From: Membranihabitans maritimus
GTDB lineage: Bacteria > Bacteroidota > Bacteroidia > Chitinophagales > Saprospiraceae
NCBI RefSeq assembly: GCF_021729145.1
Contig: NZ_JAJSLW010000021.1
Span: 22,028-86,027, forward strand
Reading direction: 5' to 3'
Length of the DNA: 64,000 bases
A program made the translations under genes and the position numbers. This document shows positions 1-11,545 of the stretch, in pieces. The notes under the pieces are model-generated. The model was given only the letters and a program-made list of their open reading frames with translations. It was not told the origin of the DNA and searched no databases. The number at the start of each line of letters is the position of its first letter. Position 1 is the first letter of the stretch.

Positions 1-1
1 C

Positions 2-2515
2 GGGGTGATCGTGATCACGACGAAGCAGGGGAAGTATGACGAGCCGCTAAAGGTGTCCTTCAATAGTAATGCAACCTTCCAGGAACAAAGGGATCTTTAT
101 TATCGCCCGCTGATGTCGATGACGGACTACATTGAGGCGGAAGAGATCCTGTTTGACAAGGGGTACTACAGCAGTATGGAAAACTCGAGTAACCAACCGG
201 TATTATCGCCCGTGGCGGAGACCCTGATCGCACAACGGAACGGGTTGATAGATAACACTAAAGCAAAATCGATCCTGGACAGTTACCGGAATCACGATGT
301 ACGGGAAGAGCTGAACCAATATTACTACCGGCCGACCTGGAAGCAACAATATTCCCTGTCCCTTCAGGGTGGGACCGGACGGCATAGGTATGCGTTCTCG
401 GTGGGGTACGATGATAACCAGGCCCAGATTATCGGCAATGGGCGGAAGCGGATCACATTGAATGCCCGGAATACATGGACTTCCCGATCTGAGCGATTGA
501 GGACAGATATAGGACTTTACTTCTCCCGGGACCGCACGGACAATGACAATTCGGCCCCGGGGACTTACCCTTATGAGTCACTGGCTGATAATAGCGGACA
601 ACCACTACCGGTAATGCGGGGGTACCGCCGTACGTACCTGGATGGCCTGGACACAGTAGGATTGCTGGACTGGCGATACCGTCCCTTAGAAGAGATCGGG
701 CTCCGTGACAGGAATAGCATGAATACGGAATACCGGTTACAGGCTGGGATCGGTTGGGAAATTTTCACGGGCCTGAAGATAGAAGGTAAATACCAGTACT
801 GGCAAAGCTTGAATGAGATGCGGGACTATCAGCCTGTGGAGAGCTATGATGCCCGCAATATGGTCAACTTATTTACCCAGGTAGATGATAATGGAGATTT
901 GTTACGCAAAGTACCGGAAGGGGGTATCCTGGATCTGAGTAATTCAGAGAGCCATAGCCACACCTTGAGAGGACAATTCCGATATGATCGGAGATCCGTA
1001 TTACATGAATGGTACTTGCTGGGAGGTGTAGAAGTCCGGGATCATCCTTCGGAAAGTAATAGCATGCGATACTATGGGTATGACGATGAAACGGGAGAAT
1101 TCCAAGTCGTAGATTTGGAAAGTAGGTACCCATATTTTCATAATGGACGCCAAATCACTATTCTTTCCGGTCAGTCCATCGGAGGGAGTTTGGATCGGTT
1201 TGTCTCTTATTATTTCAATGGGTCTTATAGCTACGATTACCGATATGTGATATCAGCAAGTGTCCGGAAAGATGCGTCCAATCTATTCGGCGTGCGGACC
1301 AACCAAAGGGGCGTACCTTTGTGGTCAGCTGGATTGAGCTGGAATGTAAGTGAAGAAGGTTTTTACGGGATCTCGCAAATCCCATATTTGAAATTTAGAT
1401 TGACTTATGGTTACAGTGGAAATGTGGATCGATCATTATCGGCTCTTACAAGAGCAAGTTACCGTTCTGCGGCACTAAATAATAACATTAGTGGTTTTCC
1501 TATACCCTATGCACAGATCATATCTCCACCAAATTCGGAATTGCGCTGGGAGAAGATCTCAACCTGGAATATGGGGATCAATTGGAGTACAATTAATCGG
1601 CGTATTCAGGGAACAGTAGAGTTCTATATAAAAACTGGGAGAGATTTAATCGGGGACCGCCAATTTCCTTATTCCAGTGGTGTTCAGGAATTGAGGGGCA
1701 ATTTTGCTTCCACACGCACTGCAGGCTGGGATGTAAATGTGACGACCCGAAATACGGAGGGGAAAGTTCGATGGACCACGCGTGGAATACTGAGCATTGT
1801 AAAGGAAAAAGTAACGGACTATGAACAAGATGGTTTGACGTCAAATTATTTATACTCCTCTACCAGAAGTCCGTTTGAAGACCGGCCTTTATTTGGAATG
1901 TATAGCTATCCCTGGGCGGGGCTGGATCCGCAGACGGGGGACCCGATGATTTGGTTCGAAGGAGAAGCCAGTAGGGACTATAGTGCAATTCGTAGCCGGT
2001 TTTCGAAGGAGGATCTGATCTACCACGGTCCGGGAAGGCCACCCATATTCGGAGCGGTACGGAATGAACTGACCTGGAAGGGATGGAACTTGTCCGCCAA
2101 CATAAGCTATAGATTGGGCTATTACTACCGGAGAAGATCGGTGAACTACCCCATGCTATTGAATGGTGACCTGGACCATCAGGACTTTGCGGACCGGTGG
2201 CAGCAGCCGGGAGATGAATCGCATACTAATGTTCCATCACTGCCTTCATCGATCTATTATGACAGGGATAATACTTATATCTATTCGGATATACTGGTGG
2301 AAAAGGGTGACCATATCCGGTTTCAGGACATACGGCTAAGTTATTCACTGGACCGGGATCGGATGCCGCGACTGCCTGTGGCGCATGCAGAGTTCTACGG
2401 GTACGTGAACAACATCGGTATCCTGTGGAAGGCGAGTGATGATCCCCTGGACCCGGACTTCCGGAGTGTGAAGCCGCGAAGGAGTGTAGCGGTAGGGGTG
2501 CGGGTGGAGTTTTAA
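2..2515 (+). CDS. SusC/RagA-type TonB-linked outer membrane protein, 5' part missing
   Basis: This is the C-terminal 838 residues of a SusC-like receptor that runs in from outside the window. The frame is open from base 2, and the first residues read GVIVITTKQGK, the usual end of the plug domain of SusC proteins, so the methionine at base 5 is not the start. What remains is a beta-barrel rich in aromatic, alternating strands, ending in VEF, a typical C-terminal Phe of outer membrane barrels. SusC proteins import glycans or peptides through the outer membrane, powered by TonB, with a SusD lipoprotein as lid. A SusD gene follows at 3322. The substrate cannot be read from sequence. The roughly 800-base gap to susD is unusual for this normally tight pair. 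Confidence 0.9.
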   Translation, partial: GVIVITTKQGKYDEPLKVSFNSNATFQEQRDLYYRPLMSMTDYIEAEEILFDKGYYSSMENSSNQPVLSPVAETLIAQRNGLIDNTKAKSILDSYRNHDVREELNQYYYRPTWKQQYSLSLQGGTGRHRYAFSVGYDDNQAQIIGNGRKRITLNARNTWTSRSERLRTDIGLYFSRDRTDNDNSAPGTYPYESLADNSGQPLPVMRGYRRTYLDGLDTVGLLDWRYRPLEEIGLRDRNSMNTEYRLQAGIGWEIFTGLKIEGKYQYWQSLNEMRDYQPVESYDARNMVNLFTQVDDNGDLLRKVPEGGILDLSNSESHSHTLRGQFRYDRRSVLHEWYLLGGVEVRDHPSESNSMRYYGYDDETGEFQVVDLESRYPYFHNGRQITILSGQSIGGSLDRFVSYYFNGSYSYDYRYVISASVRKDASNLFGVRTNQRGVPLWSAGLSWNVSEEGFYGISQIPYLKFRLTYGYSGNVDRSLSALTRASYRSAALNNNISGFPIPYAQIISPPNSELRWEKISTWNMGINWSTINRRIQGTVEFYIKTGRDLIGDRQFPYSSGVQELRGNFASTRTAGWDVNVTTRNTEGKVRWTTRGILSIVKEKVTDYEQDGLTSNYLYSSTRSPFEDRPLFGMYSYPWAGLDPQTGDPMIWFEGEASRDYSAIRSRFSKEDLIYHGPGRPPIFGAVRNELTWKGWNLSANISYRLGYYYRRRSVNYPMLLNGDLDHQDFADRWQQPGDESHTNVPSLPSSIYYDRDNTYIYSDILVEKGDHIRFQDIRLSYSLDRDRMPRLPVAHAEFYGYVNNIGILWKASDDPLDPDFRSVKPRRSVAVGVRVEF

Positions 2516-2548
2516 TTCCCCTTGTGAAAGAAGTAAATCCTGAATAGA

Positions 2549-2636
2549 AACCTTGAAGGTCTAGTTGGTAGGCGCTGTAAGGAGTGATCCAATTCTGAGA
2601 AAGTTTCAAAGGGTCAAATCAGAGACCTTCAAGGTT
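2549..2636. repeat. 88-bp inverted-repeat unit with 14-bp arms
   Basis: AACCTTGAAGGTCT at 2549-2562 is perfectly complementary to 2623-2636. The arms enclose 60 bases with no open frame. It looks like a small non-autonomous or REP-type palindrome just after the susC stop codon. No second copy was seen in the window. Confidence 0.6.
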
Positions 2637-2969
2637 AGAGCAAAGTTCCTGTGACGGGAATTCAGGAGCAGTGAATGAAAATGGAAGCCTGTATGGAAAA
2701 GCGCTGAAGATGACCGAATGAAGTCCGACCGGAGGTCGGACCAAGGGTATGACTGAACGCAATCCCGTTGACCAACGGGATCGAAGATGGTAAATCTATC
2801 TTCGGTGAAGGAACCTCGCCTTCCATGGCGAGGGTGGGCAAGCTCTGATGAGGGAACCGAGGGTTCCGTCCCGAGGCTACAGTATATACAGGAACCGAGC
2901 CTTCCATGGCGAGGGGTGGTAAACCGCTTTATGAGGCTTGCCACGTTCTTCGTGGAAAACTTTACGGAC

Positions 2970-3145
2970 CAGCCCTATCGGGGCTGAATATGGGTAACCC
3001 CGGGTGTTGTACCCGGGGTAAGTAAGAAACGAGTTAAAAGTTCTGGCGTGTGTTTTTGCAATCCCTCAAGGGGCCATGCCCAAGGCATCTGGCAAAGTCA
3101 TCCCTATGGGGACTTCGTGGAAACCATGACAGAACTGAATTCCTG
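2970..3145. repeat. Dispersed repeat family A, divergent copy 1
   Basis: It shares an ordered set of modules with 10176-10338 and 22671-22875: a CCCT/GGGGC hairpin, a strong hairpin of the ACCCxGGGT type, an A-rich bridge, then TTCTGGC. The 54-base module at 3072-3125 is the reverse complement of 22778-22829 in copy 3, so modules have been shuffled or inverted. The ends are not clear in this copy. Confidence 0.55.
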
Positions 3146-3321
3146 GGAAGGAAACAAGGGATATATGGTAAAAAAACAATAAAATCCGGGCTCGGGAATC
3201 CGCTGTCCTACAAGCATGGCAGGCTACCCGATCCCTCAAAATCATGAAAAATAGAAAATACACTGCGAACCTTTGCGTGAACTTTGTGAAACTCTGTGTA
3301 ACAACTAAAATCACCATAACC

Positions 3322-4674
3322 ATGAAAAAATACATACTACTTTTATTACTAACTATACTCTTCACTACCAGCTGCACTGATTATCTCAAGGAAAAACCGG
3401 AGAAAAGCCTTGTAGTACCTAAAACAATGGAAGACCTGGACAGGTTGACGAACAATATACAAGTGTTTAATATATCTCAGCCAGGGGTTGGAATTTTGAC
3501 ATCTGACGATTTGATGACTACAGATGAAGGATGGTCAGGGTTAAGTTCTTATGTAGAAAGGAATGCCTACATTTGGGATTATTCAAAAGGATTAGAAAAT
3601 GTAGGTGAATGGATTATTGACTTCAGAAGGGTATATTACGCCAATATTGTGTTGGAGGAACTCGAACTACACCATATTGACAAAAAAGGTACAATGATCT
3701 ATAATATGATCCGAGGAAGGGCTTTGTTTTACAGGGCTATGGCGTATTTTAATCTTGTTTCGTTATTTGCTCAACCTTATGAACAAGAAAAGGCCGGACA
3801 AATTCTCGGTCTTCCTTTGCGAGATACACCCAATATTGACAAACAGTATGCACGATCTTCCCTGGAAGATACATATCAATTTATTTTAGAGGATTTGGAA
3901 ACGGCAGTGGATCTTTTACCTGATGTAGCTTCATGGAAGAGTCAGCCTAGCCAAAGTGTAGCTCAGGCATTATTGTCCCGAGTTTATTTGCAAATGGGAA
4001 ATTTTACAAAAGCATTGGAATGGGTGGAAAAAGTAGCTTGGGATAACTATGAGTTATTGGATTTTAATTCGTTAGATAGTTTGGAACGGTACCCAATTCA
4101 ATATCCGAATAAAGAGATTATGTATTATGGGGTAGCAGCGAACTATAGATTTCAAGATAATGAGTTGATATTTATTCGTCCGGAGTTAATCGACCAATAT
4201 TCGAAATTTGATTTAAGACGGTCTTTATTTTTTACAGAGAATGAAGATGGTTATTTCAATTATCGAGGTAGCTATTTAGGTGAGGATGATATTTTTGGAG
4301 GGATTAGCCTGAATGAATTATACCTAATTCGCAGTGAATGTCTGGTTCGGAAAGAATCGGTGGAAGAAGGGCTTTCTTACCTTAATGAATTATTGGAAAA
4401 GCGCTATAGAAACGGGAGTTATAAACCGTACTCCGGTTTATCTAAGGAAGAGGCATTGGATCGGGTCTTGGAGGAGCGAAGAAAGGAACTAGTTTTTCGT
4501 ATTACCAGATGGTTGGATTTGCGTCGTTTGAATAGAGAACCTGGGCATGAAGTTACTATCATACGTATGGTAAATGATCAGACATATCAATTATTACCGC
4601 ATTCCAATGGATATGTATTTCCTATCCCGGTAGACGAGATAAACCTTACGGGAATTCAGCAGAACCCCTTATAA
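3322..4674 (+). CDS. SusD/RagB family outer membrane lipoprotein
   Basis: This is a 450-residue SusD-like surface lipoprotein. The start is placed at 3322, because MKKYILLLLLTILFTTSC is a clean lipoprotein signal with Cys18 as the lipidation site; an in-frame ATG at 3244 would add 26 non-signal residues from repeated intergenic sequence. The mature N-terminus DYLKEKPEKS is typical of the family. TPR-like helices follow, and the C-terminal SusD domain carries the usual LRSEC-like and RWLDLRRL segments (ELYLIRSECLVRKE, FRITRWLDLRRLNR). It should pair with the SusC receptor upstream to capture a polymer or peptide at the cell surface. No glycosidase or sulfatase lies next to it, so the substrate is unknown. 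Confidence 0.88.
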   Translation: MKKYILLLLLTILFTTSCTDYLKEKPEKSLVVPKTMEDLDRLTNNIQVFNISQPGVGILTSDDLMTTDEGWSGLSSYVERNAYIWDYSKGLENVGEWIIDFRRVYYANIVLEELELHHIDKKGTMIYNMIRGRALFYRAMAYFNLVSLFAQPYEQEKAGQILGLPLRDTPNIDKQYARSSLEDTYQFILEDLETAVDLLPDVASWKSQPSQSVAQALLSRVYLQMGNFTKALEWVEKVAWDNYELLDFNSLDSLERYPIQYPNKEIMYYGVAANYRFQDNELIFIRPELIDQYSKFDLRRSLFFTENEDGYFNYRGSYLGEDDIFGGISLNELYLIRSECLVRKESVEEGLSYLNELLEKRYRNGSYKPYSGLSKEEALDRVLEERRKELVFRITRWLDLRRLNREPGHEVTIIRMVNDQTYQLLPHSNGYVFPIPVDEINLTGIQQNPL

Positions 4675-4679
4675 AAAAG

Positions 4680-4704
4680 AGAGACCACCTTTTAAGTGGT
4701 CTCT
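4680..4704. terminator. Bidirectional intrinsic terminator
   Basis: A 9-bp stem (agagaccac with gtggtctct) and a 7-base loop sit between converging genes. The minus-strand side is followed by TCTTTTTT, a good U-tract for the 4717-4980 gene; the plus side has only a weak T-run after susD. Confidence 0.75.
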
Positions 4705-4716
4705 TGATTAAATGGG

Positions 4717-4980
4717 TTAATTGAGTTCAAATTCACCCTCTTCTAAAGGTGCTGATTCAATGTCAGGTTCAACATAAGTGCAGGTTTCAGATGGAGAAAA
4801 TCGACATTGATAATCGACCGTGTCGGTCTTTATCCAATTTTGTCCTCCGTCCTGGGTGGCATACCCTACCTGGACTTCCCTCGGCGTAAACGCCAGTGCT
4901 AGTGTGACGGCCACAGCGGCGGCCAGTGCGGGCAGGTGTTTCACTGCCGGTTTGAATTGAAAAAAATTTTGTATATTCAT
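4717..4980 (-). CDS. Small exported protein, DUF6520-like
   Basis: An 87-residue protein with an N-terminal hydrophobic segment (LPALAAAVAVTLALAF, about residues 16-31) that could be a signal peptide or anchor. A short polar tail follows with two cysteines spaced as in the Bacteroidota DUF6520 small proteins (QCRFSPSETCTY) and an acidic C-terminus. The size, the GYAT...W block and the Cys pair suggest that family, whose function is unknown. It converges on susD and shares its terminator. Upstream, a hydrophobic open frame on the same strand (5293-5601) is too unlike any known protein to call. Confidence 0.5.
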   Translation of the reverse strand: MNIQNFFQFKPAVKHLPALAAAVAVTLALAFTPREVQVGYATQDGGQNWIKTDTVDYQCRFSPSETCTYVEPDIESAPLEEGEFELN

Positions 4981-6015
4981 AATACATTTTTTTGTGCAGC
5001 TCCGGTCCGCTGTGATATCATTACTGGCAGGCCGGAACTGCGGTTTTAAAAATTATGAACTTGAGCTCAAATTCGGTTTCAGGATCCTCATACCCGGGAC
5101 ATTTTGACGGGGCGACTTTGAGATGACAGGAAATACGCAACCTATTTCAATAAGCGAACGTAACCATAGCTATGGCAACGCCAGGTCATGGTAATAAGGG
5201 GCATTCCCCGCACAGAAAGTCACCAACATCAACAGTTCTGGGTAGTATATCTTGGTTCCGGGCTATACATACTTTTTCCCGGAATGGATTCGTTATAAAA
5301 AAGCGGTGCCCCGGACACCAAAATATGCCTGGCGTCCAACAACAGGCACCACCTTTTGAATGCAAAATGCACTCGGTTTGATTCTTGAATGTTTAACGTT
5401 TAGAAAATGGTCATAAGGGCGAACACCCCTTACCCGGGACATCAATAGACCGGTATGCAATGCTTCCGGCAGACATACTGAGCCTGTTACTATCAATAAT
5501 AGGAAAATCCGTGAACGAACGGTGAAATGTTTTAGAATCAAGATTGTTTTCATCTCATTTTGTTTTTTATCGCTATAAATCACCCTCAGATAGACACCCA
5601 TCTGATGATAGTAGTAATCGTAAAAAACAAACCGAAATACCTATTGCAATTCTCAACTCATCCTGCTAAAAGAATAGTATCACTAAATTAAACTTTTTCT
5701 ATAAAAAATCAAAATATTCTGTATTTTTTTCTAAAAATTTCTTTTATTGGTTCCGGATATCACCCTATCATCTAATATTATTACTCAAAAAGAACGTCAG
5801 GCATTAAAAGAAATATCACAATATTATTTCAATTTTAACCCAATAAATAAATATTACACTTAAATTAAGTCACATATAAAATTTATAGAAATAAAAATTA
5901 ATTAACATAAAATTTTATTCTTACTCTATACACCCCCTTTATTATCTATTTATAAAAATAATCGAACAAACAAAACGCATTCACCACACTCCTTTACAAT
6001 CCAGGTTGGACTCCC
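4981..6015. other. Gene-poor AT-rich intergenic region
   Basis: No supported gene. A minus-strand frame at 5293-5601 contains one hydrophobic stretch (RSRIFLLLIVTGSVCL) but no recognisable family and no initiation signals. From about 5640 to 5995 the sequence is strongly AT-rich, with many stops in all frames, and runs directly into the 8-bp tandem array. Confidence 0.5.
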
Positions 6016-6655
6016 AACTAACCAACTACCCGACTAACAGACTACCCAACTACCCGACTACCCCACTACCAGACTAACCAACTACCCGACTAACCTACTA
6101 TCCTACTAACAGACTACCCGACTACCAGACTACCCGACTACCCGACTAACCTACTATCCTACTAACAGACTACCCGACTACCCAACTATCCTACTACCCG
6201 ACTACCCAACTATCCGACTATCCTACTATCCGACTACCCGACTACCCAACTAACAGACTACCCAACTACCCGACTACCCCACTACCAGACTAACCAACTA
6301 CCCGACTAACCAACTATCCAACTAACAGACTACCCTACTACCAGACTACCCGACTACCCGACTATCCGACTACCCAACTAACAGACTACCCCACTACCCG
6401 ACTACCAGACTAACCAACTAACCAACTATCCAACTACCCGACTATCCAACTACCTAACTATCCGACTACCCAACTAACAGACTACCCGACTACCAGACTA
6501 CCAGACTAACCAACTATCCAACTAACAGACTACCCCACTACCAGACTAACCAACTAACAGACTACCCCACTACCAGACTAACCAACTAACAGACTACCCC
6601 ACTACCCGACTACCCAACTACCCGACTACCCGACTATCCAACTACCCGACTAACT
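6016..6655. repeat. 80-unit tandem array of an 8-bp repeat, N-ACTA-H-C-M
   Basis: About 80 consecutive 8-base units follow one another with no insertion or deletion: units read by eye at 6016, 6592, 6600, 6608 and 6624 are all in the same phase. ACTA (positions 2-5) and C (position 7) look invariant. Position 1 can be g, a, t or c, position 6 c, a or t, and position 8 c or a. A degenerate unit (ggactccc) lies at 6008-6015. Near the 3' end a 40-base higher-order repeat is visible. Units with ACTAAC put stops in frame, so it is not coding. On the minus strand, GGG recurs every 8 bases; five full GGGTAGTN units in a row lie at 6592-6631, a possible G-quadruplex. Confidence 0.9.
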
Positions 6656-6734
6656 ACCTATCTTCTTTCCTCCTTTCCCAAAATTTTGATATTTTGCACC
6701 CTGAGATTGAAAGACCTAAAAACCGAAAAGGAAT

Positions 6735-7682
6735 ATGAACCGCCGAAATTTTATATCAACGTCTGCCGGTGCCGGCATTGCTACTTTGACAACACAAAAA
6801 GTGGTTTCCGAATCCACATCGGGAACGTTGACAAAAAGATACCAGGGAGGCAAAAGCCCCTGGCCCATCTGCCTTGACACTGCTACAATACGTACTGCTG
6901 GCAGCCTGGAAAAGAAAGTTGACATAGCCATCCAAGCCGGATATGATGCCATCGAACCCTGGGATGGGGAATTAGCGGAATTTGAAAAAAATGGTGGCAA
7001 TCTAAAAGAATTAGGACAAAAAATCCGTGATAACGGCCTTTTTGTTCCCAGCATGATTGGACTTTGGGGCTGTATACCCCAAAATGAGGAGGCTTTTCAA
7101 CAATCTCTCCAAGGAACAAGAAACCGCATGCGAATGGCCGCAGAAATTGGTTGTGGCCATGTGCAAGCCATTCCCAATGAAGTAGGGGAAAACTATGATC
7201 ATGGTTTTGTTACTTCATGTTACCGCCGGTTACTGGAAATAGGTATAGAGGAATACGATATAATTCCATCCCTTGTTTTTGTCAAAATGTTCCCACTCAA
7301 AACATTGGGCCAGGCCGTGGCAGTAGCATTGGATGCAGATCATCCGGATGCGAAAGTCATCCCTGATGTTTACCATATGTATATTAGCAAAGGCGGGTTC
7401 AATGGATTGAAAAAACTGGATGGAAGCATGATTTCCATTTTCCAGTTTAACGATGCCCCCGGCGGAATGGAAATTGATCAAATGCAAGACAAGCACAGGG
7501 TCTACCCCGGGGATGGTATCCTTCCATTACCGGAAATCTTAAGCGACCTGAAAGATACGGGATTTAACGGGTGTGTATCCCTGGAACTCTACAACCCCGA
7601 ATACCACAAGCAGGATTTACTACAGGTAGCTAAAACAGGTTTGAAAAAAACATTGGCCGTCATTGAAAAAGCAAAGGTATAA
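6735..7682 (+). CDS. TIM-barrel sugar-phosphate isomerase/epimerase-like protein, exported by Tat
   Basis: A 315-residue protein of the xylose-isomerase-like TIM-barrel superfamily (AP_endonuc_2). The N-terminus MNRRNFISTSAGAGIATL has the twin-arginine motif and a weak hydrophobic segment, so it is probably exported folded. The barrel body includes a QAGYDAIEPWDGE strand, an HVQAIPNE strand, the acidic FNDAPGG segment, DKHRVYPGDGILP, and a C-terminal GFNGCVSLELYNPEY strand. All are typical of bacterial hydroxypyruvate isomerase or inosose-dehydratase-like proteins, whose metal ligands are the Glu/Asp/His residues of these strands. The exact substrate is unknown. It stands alone between the 8-bp array and a dispersed repeat. 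Confidence 0.8.
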   Translation: MNRRNFISTSAGAGIATLTTQKVVSESTSGTLTKRYQGGKSPWPICLDTATIRTAGSLEKKVDIAIQAGYDAIEPWDGELAEFEKNGGNLKELGQKIRDNGLFVPSMIGLWGCIPQNEEAFQQSLQGTRNRMRMAAEIGCGHVQAIPNEVGENYDHGFVTSCYRRLLEIGIEEYDIIPSLVFVKMFPLKTLGQAVAVALDADHPDAKVIPDVYHMYISKGGFNGLKKLDGSMISIFQFNDAPGGMEIDQMQDKHRVYPGDGILPLPEILSDLKDTGFNGCVSLELYNPEYHKQDLLQVAKTGLKKTLAVIEKAKV

Positions 7683-7823
7683 AATATAATACCCTGATAG
7701 AAGCAGACCTTGCCGACCATCGGGAAAAAGCCAATTTCACTTTAAAAGTTTCCGGTCGACTGTTTACCAGGCAGCCGAGTTTTTACTTCTTTTGACCGGC
7801 AGGGATTATTTTCTCGATTAAAC

Positions 7824-7981
7824 CCGAAATTGAATACCCATAAAAAATAATGGCCCCATTGGGATGCCCTTCCCAAGGAATCCATTGGAATGGTATAAAG
7901 CTAAAAGAGCAAATAAAATCGCGGTTATGGTCGCGAAGGACCGTGGGAGCGTTCGCTCCTGACAATTCAAGGAAAGATCGT
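7824..7981. repeat. Dispersed repeat family B, copy 1
   Basis: A segment of about 158 bases beginning CGAAATTGAATACCCATA and ending GGAAAGATCGTC closely matches 12915-13080. It contains small internal palindromes and no gene. Together with flanking unremarkable sequence it fills the gap between 7682 and gyrB at 8083. Confidence 0.7.
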
Positions 7982-8082
7982 CCGGTCCTTTCCATCAAAC
8001 AGCCCTGGCACGATTAATTATAAATCAATTATTTATAATCAACCGTTGCCATTATTCAGGATCTTGTCATGAATACTGTGGG

Positions 8083-10041
<1,959 letters not shown>

Positions 10042-10054
10042 TTAAATCAGCGTA

Positions 10055-10062
10055 CAAAGATA
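10055..10062 (-). promoter_or_regulatory. Bacteroidota -7 promoter element of gyrB
   Basis: Read on the minus strand the box is TATCTTTG, an exact match to TAnnTTTG, placed 26 bases before the gyrB ATG. No clear -33 TTG is seen at the usual distance. Confidence 0.65.
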
Positions 10063-10175
10063 CGATTTTTAATTGAGTTTACCCACAGAATTCCTTGCTT
10101 ATCAACTCTCAATTATTGGCAATGGACAGACAACCTAACACATAATTCAGTGGGTGGCTATCAGTATTTATTTTA

Positions 10176-10338
10176 ACGTAAGTTCGACAGAGAGAATAAG
10201 AGCCCTGAAGGGGCGAAATATTACTAACCCTGGGTGCCAACCCAGGGTGGAAAACAAGTTGAACCGTCGATTCTGGCATTGATTTTTTGCTTTTTTCGCA
10301 AAAATAATGACAGAATCAATTATTCGTCGAACTCACGT
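10176..10338. repeat. Dispersed repeat family A, copy 2, with terminal inverted repeats
   Basis: The left end ACGTAAGTTCGAC and the right end GTCGAACTCACGT are inverted repeats with one mismatch. Inside lie the CCCTgaAGGGG hairpin and a perfect 9-bp ACCCTGGGT/ACCCAGGGT hairpin (10227-10235, 10240-10248), followed by TTCTGGCATTG. No reading frame and no clear target duplication are present. It looks like a MITE. Confidence 0.75.
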
Positions 10339-10820
10339 CAATACAAGGAAAAATGTCTCCCAATGGTGCAGTGCTAAAGTATTCTGACGGTAACTAGACT
10401 AGCATACTTTCGCTAAAGAGTCTATGAATCGGGGAGCTAGTGAAAGCTATACGTAAAGCGATCCCTGAGCCAAACCATAAACCTGAGAAGGATTAGCCAC
10501 GAATTTCACGCATGGAAATCATAGGTTGATTTCCCGTAGGTCGGGCATATATGATCTGTATCAAATAGACAACGCAAAAAGAGGTTTTAGTCTTTCAGGT
10601 GGAAGAACCTTGCTTGCATTGCCAAGTGCATTGGAGAAGGGGCTTACACCTTTGAATCATACTGTGACCCTTCCAGGGTCAGGCATAAAGCTAAATGATG
10701 CTAACCTATTCAGACCCCCTCCGGGGTCTTTGGATATGGGGTAAGCAGAAAAGGGGGTAGGTAGTTGGTAAAAATTTGTAGTCTACTCCGGGTTACGTCA
10801 CAGCACAGGGTTGAATCCAT
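10339..10820. other. Intergenic region without a supported gene
   Basis: A 72-codon frame at 10526-10744 has no recognisable features and is rich in short palindromes (for example CCCTCCGGGG near 10718), so it is not called. The segment resembles other repeat-derived intergenic filler in the window. Confidence 0.4.
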
Positions 10821-10827
10821 AAAAAAA

Positions 10828-10854
10828 GGCTACCCTACATTAAATAGGGTAACC
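10828..10854. terminator. Intrinsic terminator downstream of sodA
   Basis: A 10-bp stem with one mismatch and a 7-base loop is flanked by AAAAAAA on the left and TTTTT on the right. It can therefore work in both directions. Its 7-base U-tract on the minus strand suits the end of sodA. Confidence 0.8.
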
Positions 10855-10936
10855 TTTTTCAATATTTTCTAACAGTGCAGGATACCATTGTAAATCCCCC
10901 ATACAGGAAATGTAAATCCCTATCTGCACGAATTAA

Positions 10937-11545
10937 TTACTTATTTTCAGCGTAGTTTTCCGCTACTTTGTCCCAATTAATTACATTGAAAAATGCTTCA
11001 ATGTAATCGGGTCTTCTGTTTTGATAGTTTAGGTAGTATGCGTGCTCCCATACATCGATTCCCAAAATAGGGGTACCACTGCATTCAGTACCGGGCATCA
11101 ACGGATTATCCTGATTGGGAGTGGAACATACACTCACTTTACCTCCTTCCTCTACACACAACCATGCCCATCCCGAACCAAACCGGGTAGCAGCTGCCTT
11201 ACTAAAAGCCTCTTTGAATTTATCAAAGCTACCAAATGCATCATCGATTGCACTTGCTAATTCCCCACTTGGGCTTCCGCCACCATCAGGGGAGAGGATT
11301 TCCCAAAAAAGAGCGTGATTATAAAAACCACCGCCATTATTTCGCACAGCAGAAGATAACTTATCCACCTTTCCCAAAATGTCTTCTATTGAAGCATTTT
11401 CCAGGTCCGTACCTTCTATGGCTGCATTTAGTTTACTGGTATATCCCGCATGATGTTTGTCATGGTGTATTTCCATAGTACGGGCATCAATATGTGGTTC
11501 TAACGCATCAAATGCATAGGGTAAATCTGGAAGTTTGAAAGCCAT
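10937..11545 (-). CDS. sodA: Superoxide dismutase, Mn-type (Fe/Mn family)
   Basis: This 202-residue enzyme converts superoxide to oxygen and hydrogen peroxide. Metal ligands align as His27 (MEIHHDKHH), His77 (FYNHALFW), Asp164 and His168 ([11 protein letters not shown]). Gly72-Gly73 before the second ligand and the distal NQDNP glutamine at 145 are the pattern of manganese enzymes. Iron enzymes instead carry the active-site Gln near the second ligand. Cambialistic use of iron cannot be excluded from sequence. There is no signal peptide, so it is cytoplasmic. It is a single-gene unit with its own terminator. Confidence 0.95.
   Translation of the reverse strand: MAFKLPDLPYAFDALEPHIDARTMEIHHDKHHAGYTSKLNAAIEGTDLENASIEDILGKVDKLSSAVRNNGGGFYNHALFWEILSPDGGGSPSGELASAIDDAFGSFDKFKEAFSKAAATRFGSGWAWLCVEEGGKVSVCSTPNQDNPLMPGTECSGTPILGIDVWEHAYYLNYQNRRPDYIEAFFNVINWDKVAENYAENK

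Larger units (their letters stand above)
2516..3321. other. Intergenic block packed with small perfect hairpins
   Basis: No convincing gene lies here; the short open frames are artefacts of palindromes. Visible inverted repeats include 2723-2730/2734-2741 (8 bp, 3-base loop), 2762-2770/2773-2781 (9 bp, 2-base loop), 2814-2820/2827-2833 (7 bp), 2941-2945/2951-2955 and 2997-3005/3011-3019 (9 bp, 5-base loop). The last 60 bases before susD hold a phrase of near-repeats (CTTTGCGTGAACTTTGTG at about 3274) of a kind common upstream of Bacteroidota genes. The block splits susC from susD, so it may affect their relative expression; that is inference. Confidence 0.6.

Noticed and set aside
3244..3321. 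Upstream ATG for susD
   Set aside because: It would add 26 residues before a perfect lipoprotein signal, and the DNA is a repeat phrase common in intergenic regions.
5293..5601. 102-codon minus-strand frame with a hydrophobic stretch
   Set aside because: No family resemblance, no promoter or start context, and the downstream half looks like random translation.
6016..6655. CRISPR array
   Set aside because: The units are 8 bases with no spacers; there is no repeat-spacer alternation and no cas gene nearby.
10526..10744. 72-codon plus-strand frame between gyrB and sodA
   Set aside because: It is made of repeat-like palindromic sequence and encodes no recognisable protein.
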